The notes beneath the pieces were generated by a model. It saw only the letters and a list, made by a program, of their open reading frames with translations, did not search any database and had not been told where the DNA came from. Made by a program: the position numbers and the translations under genes. 64,000 nt of DNA. Source: CBDFHF01 sp965247565. GTDB lineage: Bacteria > Pseudomonadota > Gammaproteobacteria > Methylococcales > Methylomonadaceae. Positions within the stretch are counted from its first letter, which is position 1; each line of letters opens with the position of its first letter. Shown in pieces: positions 23,858 through 32,815 of the stretch. The stretch is taken from NCBI GenBank assembly GCA_965247565.1, contig CBDFHF010000003.1:806001-870000 (forward strand), written 5' to 3'.

Positions 23858-25025
23858 CCGACTTTGCCATCATCATGAGCGCGCCATCAAGAAGTCGTTT
23901 AAAAATATTGCCTTTTTCTATGGCTTTAAGGGCAATCAGATCTTTTTGAGCAATCACTTCGCCCTTTAAGGTGACGACTAGAGAACCTAACTTATCGCCT
24001 TCCTTAACAGGAGCAATAATTTTTTTGTCCATATTCATGACTGCTTTTAAGTCATTGAAGGCACGACGTGGAATAGTTGCGTAAAAATCTTCGGCGACAC
24101 CTAAAGACAGATTCTGTTCTTCACCTTTCCAAATTCTCGCATCTGTTACTGGCGTTTTGCCAGTATACATTTTGTGAGATTCAAAAAATCGGAAACCGTA
24201 ATTTAATAGCGTTTGGTTTTCATTAGCTCTGGCGATCGTGCTTTTTGTGCCCATGACAACAGAAATTAGGCGCATTTCTTCTCTCAGAGCAGAAGCCACC
24301 AAACAATAGCCTGCTTCTTCAGTATGCCCAGTTTTAACGCCGTCAACGCTAGCATCTCGGGACAACAGCATATTTCGATTTTGCTGGGTGATTTTGTTGT
24401 AAGTAAATTCTTTTTGCGAAAACCAGGGGTAATACTCAGGGAATTCTTTGATTAGCGCAGTAGTTACAATCGCTAAATCACGAGCAGTCGTGTAATGGTT
24501 TTCAACTGGAAGACCATCACTGTTTGCAAAATGACTGCTAGTCATACCTAACCGTTGAGCATGTTGATTCATCATATCGGCAAAGGTACTTTCATTACCG
24601 GCAACATGCTCTGCTAATGCTATGCTGGCATCATTACCCGACTGGATAATGATGCCTTTTAACAAATCTTCAATCTTGACCTGCGCGTCGGCATCAAGAA
24701 ACATGCGCGAACCGGTTGCTTGCCAAGCATGCTTGCTGACAGTTACAAGGTCGTCCAAGTGCAAATGACCATTTTTGAGTTCGCGAAAAACCACATAGAC
24801 AGACATAATCTTAGTCAAACTAGCGGGCGCTAGCTTAAGGTCTGCATTGTTTTCTGCCAATACCTTACCAGTATGAAAATCTTGCAAAATATAGGCGCTG
24901 GCTGCAATTGTTGGCGCTGGCGGCGTTTGTATTTCGGCCGTTTCCGATTGCGCCCCGAAGGCACTGATCAGCAATAAAAAAAACAACAAACTGGATATGC
25001 GGGTATAGCTGTTGAGAAGTATCAT
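23847..25025 (-). CDS. dacA: D-Ala-D-Ala carboxypeptidase (PBP5/6 family)
   Basis: A 392-residue S11 peptidase that removes the terminal D-Ala of peptidoglycan stem peptides in the periplasm. It has an N-terminal signal peptide (LLFFLLLISAFGAQS), SxxK in PASLTKIMS (about residue 66), SGN in IIQSGNDASIALAEH and KTG in DGVKTGHTEEAG. A C-terminal beta domain and an amphipathic end (IFKRLLDGALMMMAK) would anchor it to the inner membrane. Spacing to rlpA is 36 bp. Confidence 0.95.
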   Translation of the reverse strand: MILLNSYTRISSLLFFLLLISAFGAQSETAEIQTPPAPTIAASAYILQDFHTGKVLAENNADLKLAPASLTKIMSVYVVFRELKNGHLHLDDLVTVSKHAWQATGSRMFLDADAQVKIEDLLKGIIIQSGNDASIALAEHVAGNESTFADMMNQHAQRLGMTSSHFANSDGLPVENHYTTARDLAIVTTALIKEFPEYYPWFSQKEFTYNKITQQNRNMLLSRDASVDGVKTGHTEEAGYCLVASALREEMRLISVVMGTKSTIARANENQTLLNYGFRFFESHKMYTGKTPVTDARIWKGEEQNLSLGVAEDFYATIPRRAFNDLKAVMNMDKKIIAPVKEGDKLGSLVVTLKGEVIAQKDLIALKAIEKGNIFKRLLDGALMMMAKSDDK

Positions 25026-25061
25026 CTATATTAACTGGGTAAGTCTTGTTTTATGGGAATG

Positions 25062-25880
25062 TCATTCGATTTCGGCGACTAACTGAGTGCTTGTAATGCC
25101 TAGTGTTGCCAGTTTATGGTTGAGTTCATCAACCCCTTTAGCGGCTTTTATGGGGCCAATTTGAACTTTGTAGAGCGTGGATTTTTTATGTTTGGAATGC
25201 AAAATTTTTGGCTGAGGCAGATGATTGGCCGCAATTTTGTCTTTTAGTTTCAATGCTTTTTTTTGATTATCAAAGGCTCCCACTTGCAAGAAAATACTCT
25301 TTTCCTGTCGCTCAGCAATTTGTTGCAATTCTGGCAGCGCTTGGCTCGGTGTTATGGCTTTAATTTCTACATTTCCTGTCCCTGCTTTAGTCATATCCAG
25401 CTTTTTGGCAGCGGCATACGATAAATCCAGTACCCTATTGCCGTGAAACGGGCCTCTATCATTAATTCGCACAACCACACTACGATGATTTTTGAGATTA
25501 GTGACTTTTGCATAAGATGACAAAGGCAAGGTTTTATGTGCCGCTGTCATGGCGTACATATCAAAAATCTCCCCAGTTGCCGTTTTTTTGCCATGAAAAT
25601 CAGAACCATACCACGAAGCACTACCTTGCTTCAGATAACTTACAATGGGTCCAGCCATCTCTTTTGCGTGTTCCATTTTTTTGGAAAAGTAATCTGGAAT
25701 TGCGGTTTTGAGTGATTTTAGTCTGGAGCCTAACCTGTATTGATAATTTGATGATGTTGTCGATTGGCTTGCTAATGCGACTTTAATTGGCTTAACTTGC
25801 AAGACTGTTGATGTTCTTGTTTGCTCTGTAGAGCAAGCGCTCAAAATACAAACTGATAGTATAGGTATGATTTTATTCAT
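25062..25880 (-). CDS. rlpA: RlpA-type septal lipoprotein, lytic transglycosylase with SPOR domain
   Basis: A 272-residue lipoprotein. I use the ATG at 25880 because it gives a proper signal MNKIIPILSVCILSAC with lipobox Cys; an upstream frame start would bury it. The central double-psi beta-barrel has GSASWYGSDFHGKKTATGE and VRINDRGPFHGNRVLDLS (catalytic-type Asp and His). The C-terminal SPOR domain (FLQVGAFDNQKKALKL...YKVQIGPI) binds denuded glycan strands. It overlaps mltB by 8 bp. Confidence 0.92.
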   Translation of the reverse strand: MNKIIPILSVCILSACSTEQTRTSTVLQVKPIKVALASQSTTSSNYQYRLGSRLKSLKTAIPDYFSKKMEHAKEMAGPIVSYLKQGSASWYGSDFHGKKTATGEIFDMYAMTAAHKTLPLSSYAKVTNLKNHRSVVVRINDRGPFHGNRVLDLSYAAAKKLDMTKAGTGNVEIKAITPSQALPELQQIAERQEKSIFLQVGAFDNQKKALKLKDKIAANHLPQPKILHSKHKKSTLYKVQIGPIKAAKGVDELNHKLATLGITSTQLVAEIE

Positions 25881-26868
25881 AAAAAACGGGGGCTTTTTGT
25901 TTGAGTGCTTGGCTGAGTTGCAAGACGGCCAAAGCATATAAGGGACTGTGGTTGTATCGGGTAATTACGTAAAAATTATGTAAAGCTGCAACCAGATAGT
26001 GCCCTTTTTCCTGTTCGAAAGCAAGAAGTTTCACTTTACTATTTGCCGATAATGAGGTCGGCGTCACAATATTTGCAGCGGCTAAGTCGGAAACCGTTTG
26101 GTCAGGCAGTAGCTCCTTGTCTAGTATTTGACGATAACTTTCGTCCTCAGCTGTTACCGGGAAAGCAATAGCTTCTCCTTTTTGCCACTGATGTTTAGCG
26201 AAGTAGTTGGCAACGCTAAAAATGACATCACCACTGTTATGCCATATATCTCTGCGACCATCCTGATCAAAATCGGCCGCATAGGTAATAAAACTGCTAG
26301 GCATAAATTGCGGTACGCCCATGGCACCTGCATAAGAGCCGGTTGGTTGCAGTGGATTGAGGTGTTCATCCCGACATAGCAGTAAAAATTTTTCCAGTTC
26401 CCCTAGAAAGAATTGACTGCGCGGCGGATAGGCGAAAGCAAGCGTCGTTAAAGCATCAATAATACGGTATTGGCCGGTTCGCTGCCCGTAGAGTGACTCT
26501 ACACCAATGATGGCGACTATGATTTCGGCAGGAACGCCATACTGTTGCTCGGCAATCTTCAAAGCTTGTTGGTTTTCGCGCCAAAACTGCACGCCTTGAT
26601 TGATTCGTGCATCAGTCATAAAAATTTTGCGATATTTATACCAGGGCAGCGCTTCGGCAGGTGACGTTATGCGCTTAATAATATCGTCTTTTATTTCGAC
26701 TGACTCAAAAACCAGGTTCAGCTCAGTTTCGTTAAGCTGGTGCTTTACAAGCATTTGCTTAATAAAGGCCTGCATTGGCTGTGTATCTTTAAGCTCGGTA
26801 ACACAAGCGCTAGAGATTAAGCACGAGCAAGTGATCAACAGGCGGGGCAGAAAGTTTTTGTAGCTCAT
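25873..26868 (-). CDS. mltB: Membrane-bound lytic murein transglycosylase B
   Basis: A 331-residue SLT family 3 enzyme. A lipoprotein signal ends at ISSAC. The catalytic Glu lies in IVAIIGVESLYGQRTG (about residue 125), with ATTLAFAYPPRSQFF-like downstream motif (LTTLAFAYPPRSQFF) and GAMGVPQFMPSSF...DGRRDIW, all typical of MltB. It cleaves glycan strands to leave anhydro-MurNAc. It begins on the last base of rodA. Confidence 0.95.
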   Translation of the reverse strand: MSYKNFLPRLLITCSCLISSACVTELKDTQPMQAFIKQMLVKHQLNETELNLVFESVEIKDDIIKRITSPAEALPWYKYRKIFMTDARINQGVQFWRENQQALKIAEQQYGVPAEIIVAIIGVESLYGQRTGQYRIIDALTTLAFAYPPRSQFFLGELEKFLLLCRDEHLNPLQPTGSYAGAMGVPQFMPSSFITYAADFDQDGRRDIWHNSGDVIFSVANYFAKHQWQKGEAIAFPVTAEDESYRQILDKELLPDQTVSDLAAANIVTPTSLSANSKVKLLAFEQEKGHYLVAALHNFYVITRYNHSPLYALAVLQLSQALKQKAPVFYE

Positions 26869-27998
26869 TATCGGGAAGAGTAGTTTCTGTGGGTATGAAT
26901 AGACATCAAAATGCCAAAGCCGGAAAGCAACGTGACGACCGAAGTACCACCATAACTAATGAGTGGTAAAGGTACTCCAACTACGGGCAATACGCCAATA
27001 ACCATACCGATATTGACAAAAACGTATACAAAAAAAGTAAACGCTAAACTACCACTCAATAAGCGACCATAAGTATCTTTAGCTTGAGAGGCAATGTACA
27101 TACAACGGCCAATAATAAGCAAATAAAGCGATAGCAAGCCTAAACAACCAAATAAACCAAATTCTTCAGCAAACACCGCAAAAATAAAATCGGTAGAACT
27201 TTCAGGCAAAAAATCCAATTCTGATTGTGTACTGCCTAACCAGCCTTTACCGAAAATACCGCCAGAGCCAATGGCAATTTTTGATTGAATAATGTGATAA
27301 CCTCTGCCTAACGGATCGGCTTCCGGATTTAAGAAGGTAAGTACTCTATCACGTTGATAACCATGCATAAAGTGCCAAATGATAGGTGTTAATGCACTCA
27401 GTGCTGCGATAATTGCAATGATAAAGTACCAGGACAAGCCAGCAAAAAATAACACCCCGGCACCCGAGCTCGCGACTAGGATAGCAGTACCTAAATCCGG
27501 TTGCTTGGCAATTAACAGCACCGGAACAAGAATAAGTACAGCTGCTATCAATAATTGTTTTGTCTTTGGTGGCAATGCATGTTCTGACAAGTACCAAGCT
27601 ACCATCATAGGCGTGGTAATTTTGATCATTTCTGAAGGCTGAAAGCGAAAAAGACCAAGATCTAGCCAACGTTGCGCGCCTTTGCCGATTTGTCCCATAG
27701 CCAATACGGCAATTAATAGAAACACACCCATACTAAAAAGGATTGCCGAATAGCGTCTAAACTGATTAGGATTGACATGCGCCAATACCGTCATTAACAA
27801 AAACGCCAAACCGATTCGCGCAGCTTGCCGACTCAACACACCCATATCCTGACCGCCAGCGCTGTATAGAATCACAAAACTTAACAGGGCAGTGAGAAAT
27901 AAGCCAATAAACAAGGGAATATCTATGTGCAATTTTCGCAGGATATTGCCCAATATGGATGGCGGCTCAAACTGCTCACTACGAGTTTCTGTTTTCAA
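26868..27998 (-). CDS. rodA: Peptidoglycan glycosyltransferase RodA (SEDS)
   Basis: A 376-residue polytopic protein with about ten hydrophobic segments. SEDS landmarks are KGAQRWLDLGLFRFQPSEM, KQPDLGTAILV, a catalytic-loop region DRVLTFLNPEADPLGRGYHI and VPLPLISYGGTSVVTLLSGFGILMS near the end. It polymerises glycan strands for lateral wall growth together with PBP2 (mrdA), with which it overlaps by 4 bp. Confidence 0.96.
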   Translation of the reverse strand: MKTETRSEQFEPPSILGNILRKLHIDIPLFIGLFLTALLSFVILYSAGGQDMGVLSRQAARIGLAFLLMTVLAHVNPNQFRRYSAILFSMGVFLLIAVLAMGQIGKGAQRWLDLGLFRFQPSEMIKITTPMMVAWYLSEHALPPKTKQLLIAAVLILVPVLLIAKQPDLGTAILVASSGAGVLFFAGLSWYFIIAIIAALSALTPIIWHFMHGYQRDRVLTFLNPEADPLGRGYHIIQSKIAIGSGGIFGKGWLGSTQSELDFLPESSTDFIFAVFAEEFGLFGCLGLLSLYLLIIGRCMYIASQAKDTYGRLLSGSLAFTFFVYVFVNIGMVIGVLPVVGVPLPLISYGGTSVVTLLSGFGILMSIHTHRNYSSR

Positions 27999-29809
27999 GG
28001 CTGATCCTCTAAATATTGCTTGATTACCTGCTCGGCAATCGGTGCAGCCACGGAGCCACCGTGACCGCCATTTTCAACAATTACAGCAACAGCGATTCTA
28101 GGGTCATCTGCCGGAGCAAAAGAAATAAATAGTGCATGGTCGCGCTGTTTAAAATCAAGATTGCGTTCGTTATATTTGGCATTCTGTTTAATGTTGACAA
28201 CTTGTGCGGTTCCGGTTTTGCCAGCAATTTGATAGTCAATATTATGCCCGATACCTTTAGCCGTTCCGCGTGCACTATGTACCACATTGACCATTCCTGC
28301 GATCACTTGATTGATATTGCCAGATTTAAGAGCTATTAACTTAGTCTGTTCAGGTGTATCGATTTTTTCAACCAAATGCGGCGTTACGATTTTGCCGCGA
28401 TTGGCCAATGTCGCCGTAGCCCTGGCTAATTGCAGAGGCGTAACTTGTAAATAACCCTGACCAATGCCGGTTATGACAGTTTCTCCCGGATACCAGAGCT
28501 GCTTCCTTTTATTGCGTTTCCAGTCTGGAGAAGGCAACAAACCGGCTTTTTCGCCGTCTAAATCTATACCTGACTTTTCGCCAAAACCAAACTGCTGCAA
28601 AAAATCATGCATATGCTCTATTCCTAACGCCATTGCCAGCTTATAAAAATATACGTCGCACGATTGGGTGATGGCATCGTTCAAAGCAACTGAACCATGA
28701 CCGGTTTTTTTCCAGTCTCGGTATCGATGACTTACGTTCGGTAATTGAAAGTACCCTGGACAGAAAATTCTTTGATTTGCACCAATAGCGCCGTATTGCA
28801 GACCCGCTAGACCTACAAACGGCTTAATTGTTGATCCCGGCGGATAAAGTCCTCGCAAAGCTCGATTGTACAAAGGTTGGTCATCAGATTCTTGCAACGC
28901 TTTGTAGGCCTCATTGCTGATACCTATAACAAAAGGATTTGGATCAAATCCGGGCCGACTTGCAAACACCAAAATGCCTCCCGTTTTAATCTCGATAGCA
29001 ACAACAGCACCATTGTATTTATCCATGGCATCGTAAGCTGTTTGTTGCAAATCCATATCCAGAGTTAAATACAGATTTTCACCGGGCGTCGGGCTAACTT
29101 CGCCCAAGGTATTGAGCGGGCGAGCCTGAACATTCGTTTCCATTTCCGCGTACCCGGCTTTGCCATGCAGCTCCTTTTCATAAGTGCCTTCAATGCCCAA
29201 CTTACCGATCAGATTGGAACCTTGGTATTCAGCAGTAGGTAATGTTTTCAGTTCTGCTTCATTGATGCGACCAACATACCCGACTACATGAGAGGCTAAG
29301 TCATTGTAAGGGTAGTGGCGATCCATGCGAGTATGAATATCGACGCCAGGAAAATAAGGCCTGACAACTGCAAACTTAGCTAACTCTTCATCGCTTAAAT
29401 TAAGCATTACAGGTGTGCTAGCGAAGGGTTTTTGGCGTTTACGCAACTTTTGAAATTGCTCGATTTTTTCGTCAGGAATTCCTAATAGTTTTTGTAAGCC
29501 TTGCAACGTTTTATCAAGGTCTTTGGTTTGCTCGGGGATTATTTCGAGGCTATAAGTTGGGATATTCTCAGCCAGAATCTTGCCGTTTCTATCGTAAATC
29601 ATGCCCCGCGTGGGTGGTAATGGCACGATTTTTACACGGTTATCTGTCGCTAAAGAAGCATAATGGTTATGCCCGACAATTTGCAGATAAATCAGACGCG
29701 CTACCAAGCCACATGTCAGCAAAATAATAAACACACTTGCAGCAACAATACGACTAATAAAGACGCGGTTTTCTACTAAAGCATCATTGATAGTGAAGTT
29801 ACCGGACAT
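27995..29809 (-). CDS. mrdA: Penicillin-binding protein 2 (transpeptidase)
   Basis: A 604-residue class B PBP. One N-terminal membrane helix (IVAASVFIILLTCGLVARLIY) is followed by the pedestal domain (PTRGMIYDRNGKILAENIPT). The transpeptidase has SxxK in PPGSTIKPFVGLAGL (about residue 327), SCD in ITQSCDVYFYK and KTG in QIAGKTGTAQVV. Length is close to E. coli PBP2 (633). It works with RodA and MreBCD in elongation. Confidence 0.96.
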   Translation of the reverse strand: MSGNFTINDALVENRVFISRIVAASVFIILLTCGLVARLIYLQIVGHNHYASLATDNRVKIVPLPPTRGMIYDRNGKILAENIPTYSLEIIPEQTKDLDKTLQGLQKLLGIPDEKIEQFQKLRKRQKPFASTPVMLNLSDEELAKFAVVRPYFPGVDIHTRMDRHYPYNDLASHVVGYVGRINEAELKTLPTAEYQGSNLIGKLGIEGTYEKELHGKAGYAEMETNVQARPLNTLGEVSPTPGENLYLTLDMDLQQTAYDAMDKYNGAVVAIEIKTGGILVFASRPGFDPNPFVIGISNEAYKALQESDDQPLYNRALRGLYPPGSTIKPFVGLAGLQYGAIGANQRIFCPGYFQLPNVSHRYRDWKKTGHGSVALNDAITQSCDVYFYKLAMALGIEHMHDFLQQFGFGEKSGIDLDGEKAGLLPSPDWKRNKRKQLWYPGETVITGIGQGYLQVTPLQLARATATLANRGKIVTPHLVEKIDTPEQTKLIALKSGNINQVIAGMVNVVHSARGTAKGIGHNIDYQIAGKTGTAQVVNIKQNAKYNERNLDFKQRDHALFISFAPADDPRIAVAVIVENGGHGGSVAAPIAEQVIKQYLEDQP

Positions 29810-29825
29810 GCGCAGATTTATACAA

Positions 29826-30308
29826 TTATCTATATAGCCTTGATAAGCGAATACTTCTCAACGTCGTATAGACCAAAGGCCAACATAAAGTCCCGGTAAA
29901 AACGGATAACAAAAAAGAAGGCTGCAAGGACACAGTGTGCTGAAGATTCTTCAACCAAAAAGTCAGTAATTGCGATAGCGACAAACAGAAAAAAATAAAT
30001 AGCCCTTGTTGCAAGACAGTAACGTTGTGCAAACGTTTGTGCCTCTTCAGGCAAAAATAAATACACAGAGAATAAGCCAGGGCATATTGGCCAAATAAAC
30101 GCCCGGTTAATACCTCTGTTAACAGACCAAACGTCCAGGCATGAAATATACCGATACGTTCCGGTAAAGCTAGCGACCAATACATCAGCGCTAGCAACAC
30201 CCAGTCAGGATTAAATAAAGCTAGTAGGGGCGGCAAAGGTAATATGCGTAGAATCATAGCAATCGCTAAACTCAAGATAACGCGACCATAACTTTCATTA
30301 CTACTCAT
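29826..30308 (-). CDS. mreD: Rod shape-determining protein MreD
   Basis: A 160-residue protein of mostly hydrophobic segments (five or six helices), with the typical PDWVLLALMYWSLALPERIGI and GLLTEVLTGRLFGQYALAYSL. It is part of the elongasome inner-membrane complex. It overlaps mreC by 8 bp and precedes mrdA by 16 bp. Confidence 0.93.
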   Translation of the reverse strand: MSSNESYGRVILSLAIAMILRILPLPPLLALFNPDWVLLALMYWSLALPERIGIFHAWTFGLLTEVLTGRLFGQYALAYSLCIYFCLKRHKRLHNVTVLQQGLFIFFCLSLSQLLTFWLKNLQHTVSLQPSFLLSVFTGTLCWPLVYTTLRSIRLSRLYR

Positions 30309-31188
30309 CTGTCGGTGTCACAGTTTTTTGTTCGTTTTGTGCCGGATTCGTAATAAGAGGGACAGAGGTAGTCTTTGTCCAGACTATTAACAATTCTCTG
30401 TTTCTATCCAATAGCGCCTTGGGAGTTGCCGTGACGGTTGGTAATGATTTATTGGGCAATTGAGTAAATTCATCAACCACCCCAACCGGGTAACCTTGCG
30501 GAAAAGTACCGCCAAGACCTGAGGTAACCAATAAATCACCGGGACGAATATCAGCGTTATTGGGTAAATACGGTAAATTCAAGCGATTTATTTGTCCGCT
30601 GCCCACAGCAATGGTTAATAGGCCATTACGATTAACCTGCACGGGAATGGCGTGACTGGGATCGGTAATCAGCATAATTTCGGAACTGAGTGGTAATGCC
30701 CGAAATACTTGTCCGACAATGCCATTGCCATCGAGCACTGGTTGCTGTGGGTGAACACCAAACCGAGTGCCTTTATTGACCAGCACAATATGCTCTGCGG
30801 GCGTCATATTAATGGATAGCAACTCAGCAATCAGTACCTGCTCGCCAAGCTTGAATGAGTTTTCTAACAAAGCGCGCAATCGGATGTTTTCTTTTTCAAG
30901 AGCGTCAAACTTGAGTAGCCGCGTTTTGTGAATTAGTTGTTCTTGACGTAATTGCGTATTCTCTTTCTTCAGTGTCGCGTATGAGGTAGTTGAATCCGTT
31001 ACTTTTGCTAACAGCTCGGAAGGTAAATCGACTAAGTACTTTAACGGATCAACGAGAAGGGATAATGAAGCACGAAGCGAATCCAATTTGTGGCTTCTGT
31101 GCTCGATGATTAATAGGGAAATAGCGGCAATAATCGCTACTAACAAACGAGTATTGATGGATGGGCCGGTAGCAAATAAAAGTTTAAT
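30301..31188 (-). CDS. mreC: Rod shape-determining protein MreC, probable ATT start
   Basis: A 295-residue protein if read from ATT at 31188. It has an N-terminal membrane helix, a coiled coil (TLKKENTQLRQEQLIH...ALEKENIRLRALLEN) and two periplasmic beta domains (GIVGQVFRALPLSSEIMLIT, DLLVTSGLGGTFPQGYPVG). The region upstream of the TTG at 31146 is open and encodes IKLLFATGPSINTR, matching the conserved MreC N-terminus. The only initiator-like codon there is ATT, with GAGGA seven bases upstream. Start is therefore inferred as non-canonical. Stop overlaps mreD. Confidence 0.92.
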   Translation of the reverse strand: MKLLFATGPSINTRLLVAIIAAISLLIIEHRSHKLDSLRASLSLLVDPLKYLVDLPSELLAKVTDSTTSYATLKKENTQLRQEQLIHKTRLLKFDALEKENIRLRALLENSFKLGEQVLIAELLSINMTPAEHIVLVNKGTRFGVHPQQPVLDGNGIVGQVFRALPLSSEIMLITDPSHAIPVQVNRNGLLTIAVGSGQINRLNLPYLPNNADIRPGDLLVTSGLGGTFPQGYPVGVVDEFTQLPNKSLPTVTATPKALLDRNRELLIVWTKTTSVPLITNPAQNEQKTVTPTDE

Positions 31189-31343
31189 GGTCAGATCCTC
31201 ATCGTACTTTCTACATAAGCGTCATAAATACGGGCAAATGCAGGTTTTGCAAGGATCAATACATCCGTGCCGTGCCGCTTCAATCAGATAAAAATAACAA
31301 AAAGCTGATTACGGCTAAAAATAAACAATTCTAGGATGGACGA

Positions 31344-32390
31344 CTACTCCAAAGAGAACATGGAAATGCCTTTTTTATCCAGCATTTCCAACACCATGCC
31401 ACCACCTCTGGCAACACAGGTCAATGGATCATCAGCGATATAGACAGGTAATCCAGTTTCTTCGGCAATCAATCGGTCAAGGTCTTTTAACAATGCGCCG
31501 CCGCCGGTTAGATAAATGCCGCGGTTAGCAACGTCAGAACCGAGCTCTGGCGGTGTTTGTTCCAAAGCGAATTTAACAGCACCAATAATTCCAGATAAAG
31601 GCTCTTGCAATGCTTCAAGAATTTCATTGCTGTTTAAAGCAAAGCTTCGAGGTATACCTTCAGCCAGATTTCGGCCTTTTACTTCAAGTTCTTTAACTGT
31701 ACTGCCGGGATAGGCTGTACCAATTTCCAATTTTATTCTTTCGGCCGTTGTTTCACCGATCAAGGTGCCGTAATTTCTGCGTACATAATTGATGATAGCC
31801 TCATCAAAACGGTCGCCGCCGATACGAACAGAATTAGAATAAACAATTCCATTGATGGAAATGATGGCGACCTCTGATGTTCCGCCTCCAATGTCCAAAA
31901 CCATTGAGCCAAAAGGCTCATCTACCGGCAATCCAGCCCCAATTGCTGCGGACATCGGTTCTTCAATCAAAAAAACTTCACGAGCACCGGCCATGGCGGC
32001 AGATTCACGAATGGCACGACGTTCAACTTGAGTCGACCCGCAAGGCACACAGATTAAAATACGCGGACTGGGACGTAACCAGCGGTTTTTCTTATGAACT
32101 TTTTCAATAAAAAATCTCAGCATTCGCTCGGTAACGGCAAAATCCGCAATAACGCCATCTTTCAACGGACGAATAGCTGTGATATTTCCAGGAGTTCGTC
32201 CAAGCATCAGCTTAGCCTCAGCGCCCACAGCAGCAATAGTTTTTGTTCCACGAATCTTGTCTTCTTTAATAGCAACAACTGATGGTTCGTTTAATACAAT
32301 GCCTTGTCCGGGAATATATATCAGTGTGTTAGCCGTACCCAAGTCAATCGAAAGATCGTTGGAGAACATGCCGCGAAATCTTTTGAACAT
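31344..32390 (-). CDS. mreB: Rod shape-determining protein MreB (bacterial actin)
   Basis: A 348-residue actin-fold ATPase. Phosphate-binding loops are LSIDLGTANTLIY and SMVLDIGGGTSEVAIIS; the adenosine motif region YLTGGGALLKDLDRL is near the end. An N-terminal amphipathic MFKRFRGMF can bind the membrane. First gene of the long minus-strand run. A TATAAT-like element lies 77 bp upstream, and 155 bp without a gene separates it from mreC. Confidence 0.98.
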   Translation of the reverse strand: MFKRFRGMFSNDLSIDLGTANTLIYIPGQGIVLNEPSVVAIKEDKIRGTKTIAAVGAEAKLMLGRTPGNITAIRPLKDGVIADFAVTERMLRFFIEKVHKKNRWLRPSPRILICVPCGSTQVERRAIRESAAMAGAREVFLIEEPMSAAIGAGLPVDEPFGSMVLDIGGGTSEVAIISINGIVYSNSVRIGGDRFDEAIINYVRRNYGTLIGETTAERIKLEIGTAYPGSTVKELEVKGRNLAEGIPRSFALNSNEILEALQEPLSGIIGAVKFALEQTPPELGSDVANRGIYLTGGGALLKDLDRLIAEETGLPVYIADDPLTCVARGGGMVLEMLDKKGISMFSLE

Positions 32391-32466
32391 TTTTACCTGT
32401 TTCCTTGAGGGGAATAAAATACTGGCACTTTATCAATCCAGCGAGTATGGGAGAAAAATTTGAAGT

Positions 32467-32472
32467 ATTATA
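32467..32472 (-). promoter_or_regulatory. Candidate -10 element of the mreB promoter
   Basis: A perfect TATAAT on the minus strand lies 77 bp upstream of the mreB start in the divergent mreB/gatC gap. With a 17-bp spacer the -35 would be CTGCAA, a weak match. The location at the head of the elongation operon supports it. Confidence 0.4.
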
Positions 32473-32516
32473 AGTGCAATAATGAAGTGTTGCAGGATTA
32501 ATTAAAGAGGAAAATG

Positions 32517-32804
32517 ATGTCTTTATCGGCGGATGATGTAAAGAAAATTGCTTATTTAGCACGTTTGGGAATTGATGAACAAGACATCAATTCGTATGCG
32601 AAAGATTTATCTAACATGCTGGGCTTGATGATCCAAATGGGTGATGTAGATACAACAGAAATTTTACCCATGGCGCATCCAATGGATCAGGCGCAGCGGT
32701 TAAGAGCGGATGAAGTAACCGAGCAAAATTTACGCGATCGCTTCCAGGCAATTGCCCCTGCTTGTGAGGCGGGGCTTTATCTAGTGCCCAAAGTGATTGA
32801 ATAA
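32517..32804 (+). CDS. gatC: Asp/Glu-tRNA amidotransferase subunit C
   Basis: A 95-residue GatC with SLSADDVKKIAYLARLGIDE and the C-terminal APACEAGLYLVPKVIE. Two consecutive ATG codons occur (32514, 32517). The second sits 7 bp from the GAGG ribosome-binding site and is preferred. GatC stabilises the GatA-GatB complex that converts mischarged Glu-tRNA(Gln)/Asp-tRNA(Asn). Followed after 11 bp by gatA. Confidence 0.95.
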   Translation: MSLSADDVKKIAYLARLGIDEQDINSYAKDLSNMLGLMIQMGDVDTTEILPMAHPMDQAQRLRADEVTEQNLRDRFQAIAPACEAGLYLVPKVIE

Positions 32805-32815
32805 AGGTAAATAAC

